Of a DNA stretch of 40,718 bases, positions 12,150 through 21,870 are shown piece after piece. The notes under the pieces are model-generated. The model was not told where the DNA came from, made no database searches, and worked only from the letters and a program-made list of their open reading frames with translations. The first letter of the stretch is position 1; each line of letters opens with the position of its first letter. Source of the DNA: Oscillatoriales cyanobacterium PMM_0019 (GTDB lineage: Bacteria > Cyanobacteriota > Cyanobacteriia > Cyanobacteriales > CASBRB01); contig CASBRB010000184.1 in NCBI GenBank assembly GCA_949127975.1, positions 1 to 40,718 of the forward strand, given 5' to 3'. The translations under genes were made by a program, and so were the position numbers.

Positions 12150-12833
12150 ATGCGCGTGTTAGTCATAGAAGATGAACCAGGTATTGCTCAATTTGTTTGC
12201 CAAGGTCTAACTGAGGCTGGCTATGCTGTGGATATGGCATTGGATGGGGAACTAGGTTTATCTTACGCGCTGGCTGCTGAATACGACTTGATTGTGCTGG
12301 ACATTCTGCTACCTAGGTTAGGTGGTTTACAATTGTTGGAAAAGCTACGATCGCAAAGTATCAAGGCACCAGTGCTCTTGCTCACTGCCCTCGATGCAGT
12401 AGAACATCGAGTACGAGGTTTAGAAGCAGGCGCTGACGACTACCTAGTGAAGCCCTTCGCCTTCTCCGAATTGCTAGCTCGCATCCGAGCGTTACTGCGT
12501 CGCCCACCTTTGCAAGTAGACACGGTTCTGCGTGTAGGAGAATTGGAAATGGACACCGCCAAACGGGAAGTGCGTCGCGCTGGAAGCCTGATTGAACTTA
12601 GCCAGCGCGAGTTTGCCGTTTTAGAATACCTGATGCGGCACCCTAGTCAGGTACTTACTCGCACCCAGATTGCCGAACACGTCTGGAACTTCGACTTTTT
12701 TAATGAATCCAATGTAGTAGACGTTTATGTTGGCTATCTACGGCGCAAACTGGATAAAGGTTTTAACAAGTCAGTAATTCAAACCTTACGCGGCATGGGT
12801 TATAGGTTAAACCCAAATTTGTCAGATGTCTAA
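12150..12833 (+). CDS. OmpR/PhoB-family response regulator
   Basis: Receiver MRVLVIEDEPGIAQFV, LIVLDILLPRLGG, VKPF; winged-helix C-terminus VVDVYVGYLRRKLDKG...QTLRGMGYRL. Confidence 0.95.
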   Translation: MRVLVIEDEPGIAQFVCQGLTEAGYAVDMALDGELGLSYALAAEYDLIVLDILLPRLGGLQLLEKLRSQSIKAPVLLLTALDAVEHRVRGLEAGADDYLVKPFAFSELLARIRALLRRPPLQVDTVLRVGELEMDTAKREVRRAGSLIELSQREFAVLEYLMRHPSQVLTRTQIAEHVWNFDFFNESNVVDVYVGYLRRKLDKGFNKSVIQTLRGMGYRLNPNLSDV

Positions 12834-14226
12834 CCGTTGGTTGAACTGGGGAACTCTGCGCACGCGCTTGACAGTTTGGTACGTGCTAGTACTGGGGCTT
12901 ACTCTGCTGCTCTTTAGTGGTTACTTATATCTTAAGCTAAAGCATAGCTTACTGGTTGAAAGGCAAGCAGCTTTGCAAGTAGCATCCGCTCAAGCTAGAA
13001 CTTACTTCCAAGATTATGATGAAAACGAAAAACCCGCTTTCCCGAATACAGAAGAGTATCATAACACCGCCCGTCACCTGAGTCAGTCAGGTTTTGCTGT
13101 ACGCATTATTACCTCAAAGGGGAAAGTATTGGACGGCTTTGGAGAATACAGAGAGTTGCCTATTCAGTTACCAATACGGCTAGGCTATGTAACTCTACCT
13201 ACAAAGAAGCCCCAGTGGTATATTTATAGCCAACAAATTAAAGCCGACAATGGTACTATTATTAGCTGGCTACAGGTTGGGCTGTCTTTGGAGTCAGAGC
13301 AAAAAACTTTGTCCAGCTTCTCTAAGGAAATTATTCTGGGTTTGCCTCTAGTATTGTTTCTGGCTGCGCTAGGTGGACTATTCTTGTCCAACCAGGCGTT
13401 ACGTCCTATAAACAGAATTGTCCAAACTGCACAGTCAATTAGTGCTAACGATCTGAGCAGACGCATCAACTATAGAGGTGTAGCCGATGAAGTGGGAAGG
13501 CTAGCCATCACTTTTGACAGAATGCTCGATCGCTTACAAGACGCTTTCGATCGCGAACGACGTTTTATTGCCGATGCTTCTCACGAATTGCGCACCCCAA
13601 TGACTGCGATAAAGGGACGCATTGATGTGACTTTGAACAGAGTTCGTAGTCCTATTGAGTACGAAAACACTCTGCAAGCATTGCAACAGGAGGTCGATAG
13701 GGTGATTCGTCTGAGTACCGATTTACTATTTCTAGCTCGACTCGATCGAGGGCGTTTAAGCTGGCAAACAGAAACTCTAGATCTAGGCGAACTGTTGGCA
13801 ACAATTATAGAGCAATTACAACCACTAGCAGAGTTACGAAACATCCTCCTAAGTGCAGATATACAATCAGGTTTATCTATTAAAGGTGAGATCGACTACC
13901 TAATTAGGCTATTTTTGAACCTGCTGGACAACGCGATCAAATACACGCCGCCAGGGGGTAAAGTCAGAGTGCGGGTACAAGGTAAAGAAGCACAAGTATG
14001 GGTGGCGGTGAGCGATACTGGAGTGGGCATTGCACCAGAGCATTTGCCGCATTTATTCGATCGCTTTTACCGGGTGGAGACCTCTAGATCTCGGAATACG
14101 GGCGGTGCGGGGCTGGGACTAGCGATAGCCAAAGAAATTGCTCGATCGCATGGAGGTACTTTATCAGTCCAGAGCCAGATTGGGGTTGGCACTACCTTTA
14201 CTGTACAGCTACCACTGCAAAAGTAA
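12826..14226 (+). CDS. Membrane sensor histidine kinase
   Basis: HAMP region, H-box FIADASHELRTPMTAIKG, N-box LLDNAIKYTPPGG, G-boxes DTGVGIAPEHL and GGAGLGLAIAKEIA; 4-nt-scale overlap with upstream regulator. Confidence 0.95.
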   Translation: MSNRWLNWGTLRTRLTVWYVLVLGLTLLLFSGYLYLKLKHSLLVERQAALQVASAQARTYFQDYDENEKPAFPNTEEYHNTARHLSQSGFAVRIITSKGKVLDGFGEYRELPIQLPIRLGYVTLPTKKPQWYIYSQQIKADNGTIISWLQVGLSLESEQKTLSSFSKEIILGLPLVLFLAALGGLFLSNQALRPINRIVQTAQSISANDLSRRINYRGVADEVGRLAITFDRMLDRLQDAFDRERRFIADASHELRTPMTAIKGRIDVTLNRVRSPIEYENTLQALQQEVDRVIRLSTDLLFLARLDRGRLSWQTETLDLGELLATIIEQLQPLAELRNILLSADIQSGLSIKGEIDYLIRLFLNLLDNAIKYTPPGGKVRVRVQGKEAQVWVAVSDTGVGIAPEHLPHLFDRFYRVETSRSRNTGGAGLGLAIAKEIARSHGGTLSVQSQIGVGTTFTVQLPLQK

Positions 14227-14302
14227 GAACATTCTTATTATTCTTTCACTGTCCTCATAATTTAGCCTGACAACATGAAAGTAGAGAGACTTATTCAGTA
14301 CT

Positions 14303-14411
14303 GTAGCACTGCCTCTATACATAGCGGTTTACCCTGAGCGCAGTCGAAGGGTTCGTAGGGGCAATCCCCCTGTGGTTGCCCCCTATATATGCCCAGCGTG
14401 CGTAAGTCCTG
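14303..14411 (+). repeat. MITE-like element copy interrupted by another palindromic repeat
   Basis: gcactgcctctatacatagcggtt / ttcgtaggggcaatccccctgtggttgcccc...gcgtaagtcctg flank a CCCTGAGCGCAGTCGAAGGG insertion; left end degenerate. Confidence 0.7.
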
Positions 14412-14458
14412 TTATTGCTCTCCAAAACCAAAACTCATAAATGATGTAAAGGATAATT

Positions 14459-15250
14459 ATGACAAACCAAAAGAGCGGCAAAGCACAATCGGTAAAAAAG
14501 GGTGCAAACGTCAGAATCGCTACAACTATGTTGATAGGAGCAATAACTTTATTTGGAGTAAGTGCATGTTCGACAAGCGCAAAACCTACGGCTAATGCCT
14601 CTCAGGTAGCCACAGCTACAAGTCCTGTAACTACTGCGACTACGACTCAAACAGCAAAATCAACCACAAAAGTCGATGCTAACAAGGTGCCAACTTCAGT
14701 TAGTAATGTAGGCGAGTACGGTGAGAATATCTATGATGCGGCGAAGGCGAACGACTGGAAACAAGCCACAGCCAAACTCTCCTCCCTCAAGAAAGCTGCC
14801 AACGGACTAGACGCCGATATCAAGAATGAAGATCCTAACGAAGACAAACTCGATGATACCCTAGCTGCGCTTAACAAAGCCGTAGCAGCAAAAAATCAAC
14901 TAGCAACCATGCGCGAGGCTAACCGAGTAACGCTGCTGGCTACTAACTTGTCCGCACCATTCAATCCACCAGTGCCAGTACAGGTAAGTCTGCTAGACTA
15001 TTATGGTCGCCAGTTGGAAATTGGGGTGGCAGCAAATGACATCAACCAGCTACAAGCGACGGCTAAAGATATGCAAAAAACCTGGAGTGAATTGCGTCCT
15101 GCGATCGAATCTAAGGGAGCCTCACAAGAAGCGCAGAAATTCGACAAATTGGTTGCTCAGGTTCAGGCGGCTTCGTCACCTAAAGATTACAGCCGCCTCG
15201 CTACTACTGTACTCGATGAAGTAGACAATCTGGAAAAGGTCTTCAAATAG
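14459..15250 (+). CDS. Putative lipoprotein of unknown function
   Basis: TM-like signal ATTMLIGAITLFGVSAC with lipobox VSAC, followed by Thr/Ala-rich linker and helical domain. Confidence 0.75.
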   Translation: MTNQKSGKAQSVKKGANVRIATTMLIGAITLFGVSACSTSAKPTANASQVATATSPVTTATTTQTAKSTTKVDANKVPTSVSNVGEYGENIYDAAKANDWKQATAKLSSLKKAANGLDADIKNEDPNEDKLDDTLAALNKAVAAKNQLATMREANRVTLLATNLSAPFNPPVPVQVSLLDYYGRQLEIGVAANDINQLQATAKDMQKTWSELRPAIESKGASQEAQKFDKLVAQVQAASSPKDYSRLATTVLDEVDNLEKVFK

Positions 15251-15259
15251 TAGTTTACA

Positions 15260-15352
15260 CAGGACTTACGCACTGCCTCTACATATAGCGGTGAGTAGGG
15301 GCAATCCCCTGCCGACCGTTGCCCCTACATATGCCCAGGCGACCTAAGTCCT
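15260..15352 (+). repeat. MITE-like element copy
   Basis: caggacttacgca ... taggggcaatcccctgccgaccgttgcccctacatatgcccag...cctaagtcct. Confidence 0.8.
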
Positions 15353-15421
15353 ATTACAGCTTTTTCAGTTCAGAAAGTAGTAAGATCAAGGAAGACCCTT
15401 TCTGGTTGAGCTAGCTTTTAG

Positions 15422-16549
15422 GTGACATCTGCATTAGTTGCTCCAGGACAACCGCTTACCCCTCAACAAAAAACAGGCTTAGAGCTTGTCGCCCACCTAC
15501 CTTGGCAGGGTGGGCGTGATGTTGTATTAGCAATTGATGTGACGGAAAGTGTTGGACTCAATGATGAGGGACGCATCCGCTTACGTCAGATTGTCGAAGA
15601 TAGCCTTAACCCTGGAGATTCAGTGTACGTTGTTCCCTTTGCGTCGGATGTAGTTCTACCGGAGCAGGCATCGGATGTATATCTGGGAAAACAGATCGAA
15701 TTTCGCCGTAAAGATAAAGATAATATTGAAAAAATACTAAAAAATATTCCCTTAGCTCCTGATTTAAAGCAGCAAAACACCGATATTCAGAGAGCTGAAT
15801 TAACTATTTATCAAGGGCTGGCTCAGATAAATCAGAATCGCCTACAGGAGCATCAACCCATCAAGCAGCAGTCAGTTATTTGGGTTACAGATGCTCCTTT
15901 ATTTACTCTTTCGGGTTCGGAGTGGATTGAAACACCTGCCAATAGCCCATTTAGAGTAAAAGATTCTCCAGAAAGTCAACAGCGTCGGGCTTGGTTCGCA
16001 GCCTTGCCGATGACTAAGCGCGAACTAACCATTAACAACTACAAACTTACTGTAGTTGATATCGCCCCGACGGTGCAAGAGTTTTGTACTCCAGCACCCA
16101 GCGGTCAGGTACTATGTAAGGTGAATCCTTACCTATTTGGGCAGTTGTGGCCACCTGCGGCGATACTAGCCACAGGAGTAGCTGCGATCGGGTTTTTGCT
16201 GTGGCAGTGGATTAAACTGCAAAAGAAATGGCGGCTGATAGTAACTTTTGAAGAAAATGGAGATGAAAAAGAATGTCGCCCTTTGTCGTTTAATCAGCAG
16301 ATTGCTATTGGTGAAGCAGATTCCAGATGTATTGATGCGATCGATTCCCCTGGATCAGAAGTTAGAGCCTATTTAGCTCGTCAAGGCAATCAACTTTATC
16401 TAGTACCCAATAAATCAGCATCAGTACCAGTGGAATGGAGTGGCAAAGAAATAACTAAGCGGACTCGCTTAACAGGTACTATAATTAAACTGAATTGCCC
16501 AGACGAGAAACACCGTGACTTTTACATAGACATCAAAATTAAAAAATAG
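15422..16549 (+). CDS. vWA-domain protein with one central TM and possible degenerate FHA-like C-terminus
   Basis: DVVLAIDVTESVGLND (MIDAS-like DxTxS), QQSVIWVTDAPLF, TM LWPPAAILATGVAAIGFLLWQWI; GTG start directly preceded by an in-frame TAG. Confidence 0.8.
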   Translation: MTSALVAPGQPLTPQQKTGLELVAHLPWQGGRDVVLAIDVTESVGLNDEGRIRLRQIVEDSLNPGDSVYVVPFASDVVLPEQASDVYLGKQIEFRRKDKDNIEKILKNIPLAPDLKQQNTDIQRAELTIYQGLAQINQNRLQEHQPIKQQSVIWVTDAPLFTLSGSEWIETPANSPFRVKDSPESQQRRAWFAALPMTKRELTINNYKLTVVDIAPTVQEFCTPAPSGQVLCKVNPYLFGQLWPPAAILATGVAAIGFLLWQWIKLQKKWRLIVTFEENGDEKECRPLSFNQQIAIGEADSRCIDAIDSPGSEVRAYLARQGNQLYLVPNKSASVPVEWSGKEITKRTRLTGTIIKLNCPDEKHRDFYIDIKIKK

Positions 16550-16568
16550 TTAGCTAGGAAGGTATAGA

Positions 16569-19500
16569 ATGTACAGTCAACACTCGGCAAATGAACGACA
16601 GTTTCAAGGGATTAACCGCACTATTTGTATAGGGTTAGGGGGTACAGGTCAAAATGTACTGATGCGTATTCGCCGACTGATTGTAGACCGTTATGGTAAT
16701 TTGAATAACCTGCCAGTTGTTAGTTTTGTTCACATTGACACCGACAAAGAAGCAACACAAGCTGTTAGTTTGCGTAGTGGGAACATCTATCGAGGAGTCG
16801 ATCTCGGACTTCAAGAAGCTGAAAGAGTCAACGCTACTATGACAGCTACAGAAGTGAGTAACTTAATTCAGGGATTAGAGCAATGTCGCTCTCATCATCA
16901 TCAACCCAGTCCCTATCAACATATTGCTCAATGGTTTCCGCCACAACTTTTACGAAATATTAAAGCAATAGAACAGGGGGCAAAGGGGATTAGACCTGTA
17001 GGAAGACTCGCTTTTTTTCACAACTATCTCAAAATTAAGACGGCTATTGAAGCAGCAGAGCAGCGTACCAAGGGGCACGAGCAAGAACTCATGCAAAAGT
17101 TTGGTTTAGTTGTCGATCCTGGGCTGAATATTTTTGTAGTTGGTTCCCTTTGTGGTGGTACAGGTAGTGGAACATTTCTGGACATGGCTTACAGCCTCAG
17201 GCATGCCTACCCTGGCGTACAAATCATCGGCTATCTAGTTATTAGTCCTGAGTTATATGGTAACACGCCTAATATGTGTGCCAATACTTATGCGGCTCTG
17301 ATGGAGCTTGAATATTACTCCAGCCCAGGCACACAATTTAATGCTTGTTACGATCAACGATATTTAATAGTTGTCCAGGAAAAACGTCCTCCTTTTGATT
17401 ATACGTACTTAGTTTCTAAGGATACTGAACAGGGTAAATATTCGATAGATAAACAAAGAAAACTTTGTAATGTCATTGCCCACAAGATAGCACTAGATTT
17501 TTCTGGAGAATTAGCTCCGGCGGTGAAGGGGATGAGAGATAATTTTGCCCAACATATGCTCCAAGAAGATGACCACCCTCGCCCCAACAGCCAGAGTTAT
17601 TTAACATTTGGGTTAGCTGCTATCTATTTCCCACGCGATCGAATTTCCCAAATTACCCTAAATTATATTAGTTGTAGACTGGTAGCATTTTGGTTACAGG
17701 GAGAAGGACAAAGCCCAGATTCAGAGAAATTATTAGAGCAGTTTTTGATTGAATCTCGCTGGCACAGTGATTTAGACCGCAAGGATGGGGTGCTCCAAAA
17801 AATAGAGGCAACAACTCTAGAATCAGATAAAACTTTCAACGGCATCATGAATACTTGGAGATCCAAGTTAGAGAGTGATGTCAATGAGTGCAAAACTAAG
17901 GACGATCGCTCTAGCATTATGCGCCAACTGCAAAGGGATTTGAAAGAGCAATTTCGCAAAACTCAGTTTGGGGAAACAGAAAATACTAGAGGTATCTGGA
18001 TCACCAAAATAGAGAGAAATCAGCGCCATCTGATCGAGCAATTGCAGATGGATATCAATAGATTTTTATCTGGATTACTCACACCAAGCAACCAATACTT
18101 CTCGATTACGAATGCCCGCAACTGGTTGGATGCTATGCAAACGGAGCTGCATAAGTATCAATATAAATTAGGGGAACAAGTCAAAACATTGAATCATGCC
18201 ATAAAATTAGAGGATTTGGAAAGAAAATGGGGAGAAATAGACAGAAGTATTCAAGATATTGAAGAAGAATTTAACTGGCCACTCCTGAATAACAAAAACA
18301 GCCGCGTCCAAGAACAAGCGAGAAAGGCAATCAAGGAGACAGATACCGCTATCAGGCATAATTTCAATTTGGTAGCAGCATTAGAAGCACTGGAAATCGT
18401 TAAGCATCTGCAACAGAATGTACAAGCACTGGCAAGTCAGTTAAGTAGCGTGAATCGGGTATTAGATGACTTAAAAAGCTACTACGAGAGAAACCAAAAT
18501 AACCTCAGACAATCAAATTTTGATGAGATGAGCGGTGAGGAAATATTCGATGAGTCAGACATAGAGAGCGGCTATAACTCATTGTTGCCAGAAAATGATT
18601 TCCGCGCCCAGATGATACAAATTTCTCAGTCAATTTTAGAACCAGATGGACAAGGGCGATCGCTAGTGATTTTGTTAGACGCCAATCGCAGCAGTCCCGA
18701 ACAGCTTCAAACCGACATTAATTTGACGGTAAGCCGTTTATTTGGCTCTCGTAGTGCGGGAATGATGCAGTCTGTGATTAAGCGCTTCAACGAAAAATAC
18801 TCGGCAGCCGCCCGCCCAGTACGGTTAGCGCAAATCCTGCGGGAAGCTGCGCCTTTACTGCCATTGGATATGAGCGATCGCTATTTTCATAATAACCCTG
18901 CTAAAAAAAGCCAGCTAGTAGGCTTCAAAGATACCAATGAGCCTGAAGTCAAACAATTTCAAACCCTGTTAACACGGAATTTAGGCATTCCAGACAATGT
19001 CCTCAAGCCAACTCAAGCCGAGGATGAAATATTAATCGTGAGTGAGTATGCTGGCTTTCCACTCAGGCTGATTAACGGCTTGCAGCAATTGAGAAACCAT
19101 TATAACCGTGAAAAACATAATACTGATAATACTTTGCTGCACAACGATCGTAACATTGTATTTACAGACATTATTCCGCCAGATGTCATCATCATGCAAA
19201 AGTTACAGGATATCTTCTATCCGTGTCTTGCTTTTAACTTGATTCAACAAAACCAGAAATCCCAGGATTTGGAATTTCAGTATTTTGACGAATTGCGAGA
19301 TACCTATCATACCGCATCCCTCAGTCCAGCTTGGAATCAAGCCTTAGATCAACTGGTAAAAAATGCAGATATGATAGCAGCTTTGGGGCAATTATTGGAA
19401 GGCGTTATTACCGAAATAGAAAGTCAACCTGCACGATGGCAGGGGTATTACTTGCCCAAATTGCGACAATTTGTGGAACAGGTTGATAATTTACCAGATG

Positions 19501-19838
19501 ATGACATCAATTATCTCTACCGCTCCAGGGTAGTTGGTACTCGTGGCACCGTTGATACTCCCGCCAAAGAGGGAGTAATCAATCGCTTCCTCCAACGAAT
19601 GCAAGAGCGATTCAACACCTTACCAGTACAAAATACTGCTCCACCAGCAATTATACAAGGTCAAAAAACTATCCCTGGTGAGTTAGTAGTCGATTTTCCT
19701 GTAGAGGCTGTTGACAACAGAACCAAACGGCAAATAGAACTGGAGCAGCTCAAACAGTATTTAGACAATGGAGTTGTCACTACCGAAGTGTACGAAAAAT
19801 TATCCAGAGACATCTTAAACAAATACCCTCTGCCATAA
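16569..19838 (+). CDS. Large tubulin/FtsZ-like GTPase-domain protein with SHOCT-like C-terminus
   Basis: ICIGLGGTGQNVLMRIRRLI (nucleotide-binding loop), VVGSLCGGTGSGTFLDMAYSLR (tubulin G-box-like GGTGSGT), C-terminal ELEQLKQYLDNGVVTTEVYEKLSRDIL; GGAAGG upstream of ATG. Confidence 0.85.
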   Translation: MYSQHSANERQFQGINRTICIGLGGTGQNVLMRIRRLIVDRYGNLNNLPVVSFVHIDTDKEATQAVSLRSGNIYRGVDLGLQEAERVNATMTATEVSNLIQGLEQCRSHHHQPSPYQHIAQWFPPQLLRNIKAIEQGAKGIRPVGRLAFFHNYLKIKTAIEAAEQRTKGHEQELMQKFGLVVDPGLNIFVVGSLCGGTGSGTFLDMAYSLRHAYPGVQIIGYLVISPELYGNTPNMCANTYAALMELEYYSSPGTQFNACYDQRYLIVVQEKRPPFDYTYLVSKDTEQGKYSIDKQRKLCNVIAHKIALDFSGELAPAVKGMRDNFAQHMLQEDDHPRPNSQSYLTFGLAAIYFPRDRISQITLNYISCRLVAFWLQGEGQSPDSEKLLEQFLIESRWHSDLDRKDGVLQKIEATTLESDKTFNGIMNTWRSKLESDVNECKTKDDRSSIMRQLQRDLKEQFRKTQFGETENTRGIWITKIERNQRHLIEQLQMDINRFLSGLLTPSNQYFSITNARNWLDAMQTELHKYQYKLGEQVKTLNHAIKLEDLERKWGEIDRSIQDIEEEFNWPLLNNKNSRVQEQARKAIKETDTAIRHNFNLVAALEALEIVKHLQQNVQALASQLSSVNRVLDDLKSYYERNQNNLRQSNFDEMSGEEIFDESDIESGYNSLLPENDFRAQMIQISQSILEPDGQGRSLVILLDANRSSPEQLQTDINLTVSRLFGSRSAGMMQSVIKRFNEKYSAAARPVRLAQILREAAPLLPLDMSDRYFHNNPAKKSQLVGFKDTNEPEVKQFQTLLTRNLGIPDNVLKPTQAEDEILIVSEYAGFPLRLINGLQQLRNHYNREKHNTDNTLLHNDRNIVFTDIIPPDVIIMQKLQDIFYPCLAFNLIQQNQKSQDLEFQYFDELRDTYHTASLSPAWNQALDQLVKNADMIAALGQLLEGVITEIESQPARWQGYYLPKLRQFVEQVDNLPDDDINYLYRSRVVGTRGTVDTPAKEGVINRFLQRMQERFNTLPVQNTAPPAIIQGQKTIPGELVVDFPVEAVDNRTKRQIELEQLKQYLDNGVVTTEVYEKLSRDILNKYPLP

Positions 19839-19871
19839 ATATAGAACGTTGACGTTCATACCAGCTTGTAG

Positions 19872-19888
19872 GGTGGGCAGTGCCCACC
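19872..19888. repeat. Short palindrome GGTGGGC-AGT-GCCCACC
   Basis: 7-bp perfect arms between the tubulin-like and ZorA-like genes. Confidence 0.7.
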
Positions 19889-19933
19889 ACGCCCACGTCC
19901 TCAATTCGATTTCACAATTTCAGGGTTGTTATC

Positions 19934-21862
19934 ATGCCGCCAGTACCACCTTACTTACTTGTTTTTATCTTAGTCTTAGTTGTTTTACCAACAATAGTGA
20001 CTATTTTCTTACGCCTTGCTCTTCATAGGTATCTTCTATACCTAGAAACCCGTGCGAGCAGGCTAGTAAATCAAAGAGAGCGTGGCGAACAGCCAGAAAT
20101 CGTGAAAAAGTTAGAAAAAAGGTTTAAAGAAGCTAGTAGTAAATCAGAGCAGGTTAACACAGCAGCCTTAATAGATCAAGTTTACAGCCGAGAAAAGGTT
20201 TTATGTATTTCTTGCGAACAAATAGATTATTTATGTCGCCTGATCCCCAATTTGCTGCTAGCATTCGGCTTACTGGGTACTTTTTTCGGTATTACCATAA
20301 ATTTAGCCGCATTGAGTCAAACAATTGCTCACACTACCACCAACGATGTAAGTATTTTAGTGCAGGAATTACAAAAACCACTACAAGGTATGGGAATTGC
20401 CTTCTCCGCTAGTTTAGCTGGATTATTTTGCAGTGCAACTTTAACAATAGTTAACTTTTTATTAAATACTAACTTGCTCAAGTATCGTTTGCTTAGTTCT
20501 TTAGAGGATTATCTAGACAATATTTATCATCCAGAGGGGCAAACCCGTCTTGATAAAATAGTCCAAGGAATGGTGAACTCATTTGAAAGCTTTTTAAATA
20601 GATTTGGTCAAACTGTCCGCGAAGCAGTAGAATCTTCCCTAAGAGATAAACTTCAAGAGATTTTTGATGCCAATATTCGAGCAACTGATCTAGCTAAAGA
20701 GGTATACACCCGATTTTTAGAAGCTGCTGGTACTATAGCCAGAAGTGCTGATGAATTTCAGAAAGCAGCCGATAAATATATAGAAGCAGCTCGTTTATTC
20801 AAGGATAATGATTTTGCCCAACTTTTAGCAGAAGCTACAACAAATTTAGGTAGCACTCAAAGAAATTTTGCCGAATCAGCTTCCAGTTTAGCTGAGTCAG
20901 TTAAAGCTATGGAAATAGCACTGAATCAACTCTATAATTCTAGCGAAAAATTAGTAAGCGTAGGAGAAGAGATTAGCCGTGTCAATCAAACTTCAGTACA
21001 AGTATTAGAACTACATCAAAACAATCAGCAGTCTCTTAGTGAGATTATTCCACAGCTTCAGCTCGGTGCGCAGAGTTTCCACTTAGCAGTGACAAAGCTT
21101 GATAATCTCCAGGAACAAGTTGTAGCTAAAGCAGATAGTTTGGATGGGGTGCAAGTTGAACTAACTAATTTGGTGGCGCTTGTGAGAACTTATACAGAGG
21201 GGGTTAATCTGGAAATCCAGTCTTTGAGCAATGAACTTCAGCAATCTATTCAGCAGTCAGTGAAATTGGTAAAAGAAATCAGCAGTCTTAATCAAACCTC
21301 AATACAAGTATTAGAACTACATCAAAGCAATCAGCAGTCTCTTAGTGAGATTATTCCACAGTTACAAGAAGGAGCGCACAGCTTCCAGTCAGCAGTCGCG
21401 ATGCTGGAAAAGCTGCAAAACGAAGCTGTAGCTAAAGCAGATAGTTTGGGTGAAATACAAGCAGAGCTATCTTCTTTGATAACGAGTGTGAAAAGCTATA
21501 CAGAAGGGGTAACTTTGGGGATTCAGGCTATGGGGGATAAGTTGGTACGTGCCTTAAAACAACAGCCAGAGATTCCGCCTCCCCCACCTGGAGAAGGATA
21601 CAGAAAAATAGTTGAAGCATGCTTAAGTGGTAACTACAGTGAAGCGGCTACAAAAATTGATAAATTAGTTCAGTATATGCCGAATGATTTTCAAGTACGT
21701 TTACTAAGGGGTAACATTTATTATGAACTACAGCAATATGATATTGCCCGCGAAGAATACCAGTTTGTTTTAGAATCTGCAAATCCTCAACTAAAAGCTA
21801 ATGCTAATCAAGGGCTTATTAAAATCCAGTCTATCCAAGAAAAAAATAGCGTACAGGCTTAG
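19934..21862 (+). CDS. MotA/TolQ/ExbB-like (ZorA-like) membrane protein with long coiled coil and C-terminal TPR
   Basis: TMs LLVFILVLVVLPTIVTIFL, LIPNLLLAFGLLGTFFGITINLAAL, GMGIAFSASLAGLFCSATLTIVNFLL; coiled coil with 102-aa duplication; TPR-like C-terminus. ATG 19934 preferred over the track GTG at 19880. Confidence 0.8.
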   Translation: MPPVPPYLLVFILVLVVLPTIVTIFLRLALHRYLLYLETRASRLVNQRERGEQPEIVKKLEKRFKEASSKSEQVNTAALIDQVYSREKVLCISCEQIDYLCRLIPNLLLAFGLLGTFFGITINLAALSQTIAHTTTNDVSILVQELQKPLQGMGIAFSASLAGLFCSATLTIVNFLLNTNLLKYRLLSSLEDYLDNIYHPEGQTRLDKIVQGMVNSFESFLNRFGQTVREAVESSLRDKLQEIFDANIRATDLAKEVYTRFLEAAGTIARSADEFQKAADKYIEAARLFKDNDFAQLLAEATTNLGSTQRNFAESASSLAESVKAMEIALNQLYNSSEKLVSVGEEISRVNQTSVQVLELHQNNQQSLSEIIPQLQLGAQSFHLAVTKLDNLQEQVVAKADSLDGVQVELTNLVALVRTYTEGVNLEIQSLSNELQQSIQQSVKLVKEISSLNQTSIQVLELHQSNQQSLSEIIPQLQEGAHSFQSAVAMLEKLQNEAVAKADSLGEIQAELSSLITSVKSYTEGVTLGIQAMGDKLVRALKQQPEIPPPPPGEGYRKIVEACLSGNYSEAATKIDKLVQYMPNDFQVRLLRGNIYYELQQYDIAREEYQFVLESANPQLKANANQGLIKIQSIQEKNSVQA

Positions 21863-21870
21863 AGATAATT

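Noticed and set aside
19880-19933. Track N-terminal extension of the ZorA-like protein
   Set aside because: The GTG lies in a repeat palindrome; ATG 19934 begins a convincing membrane protein N-terminus
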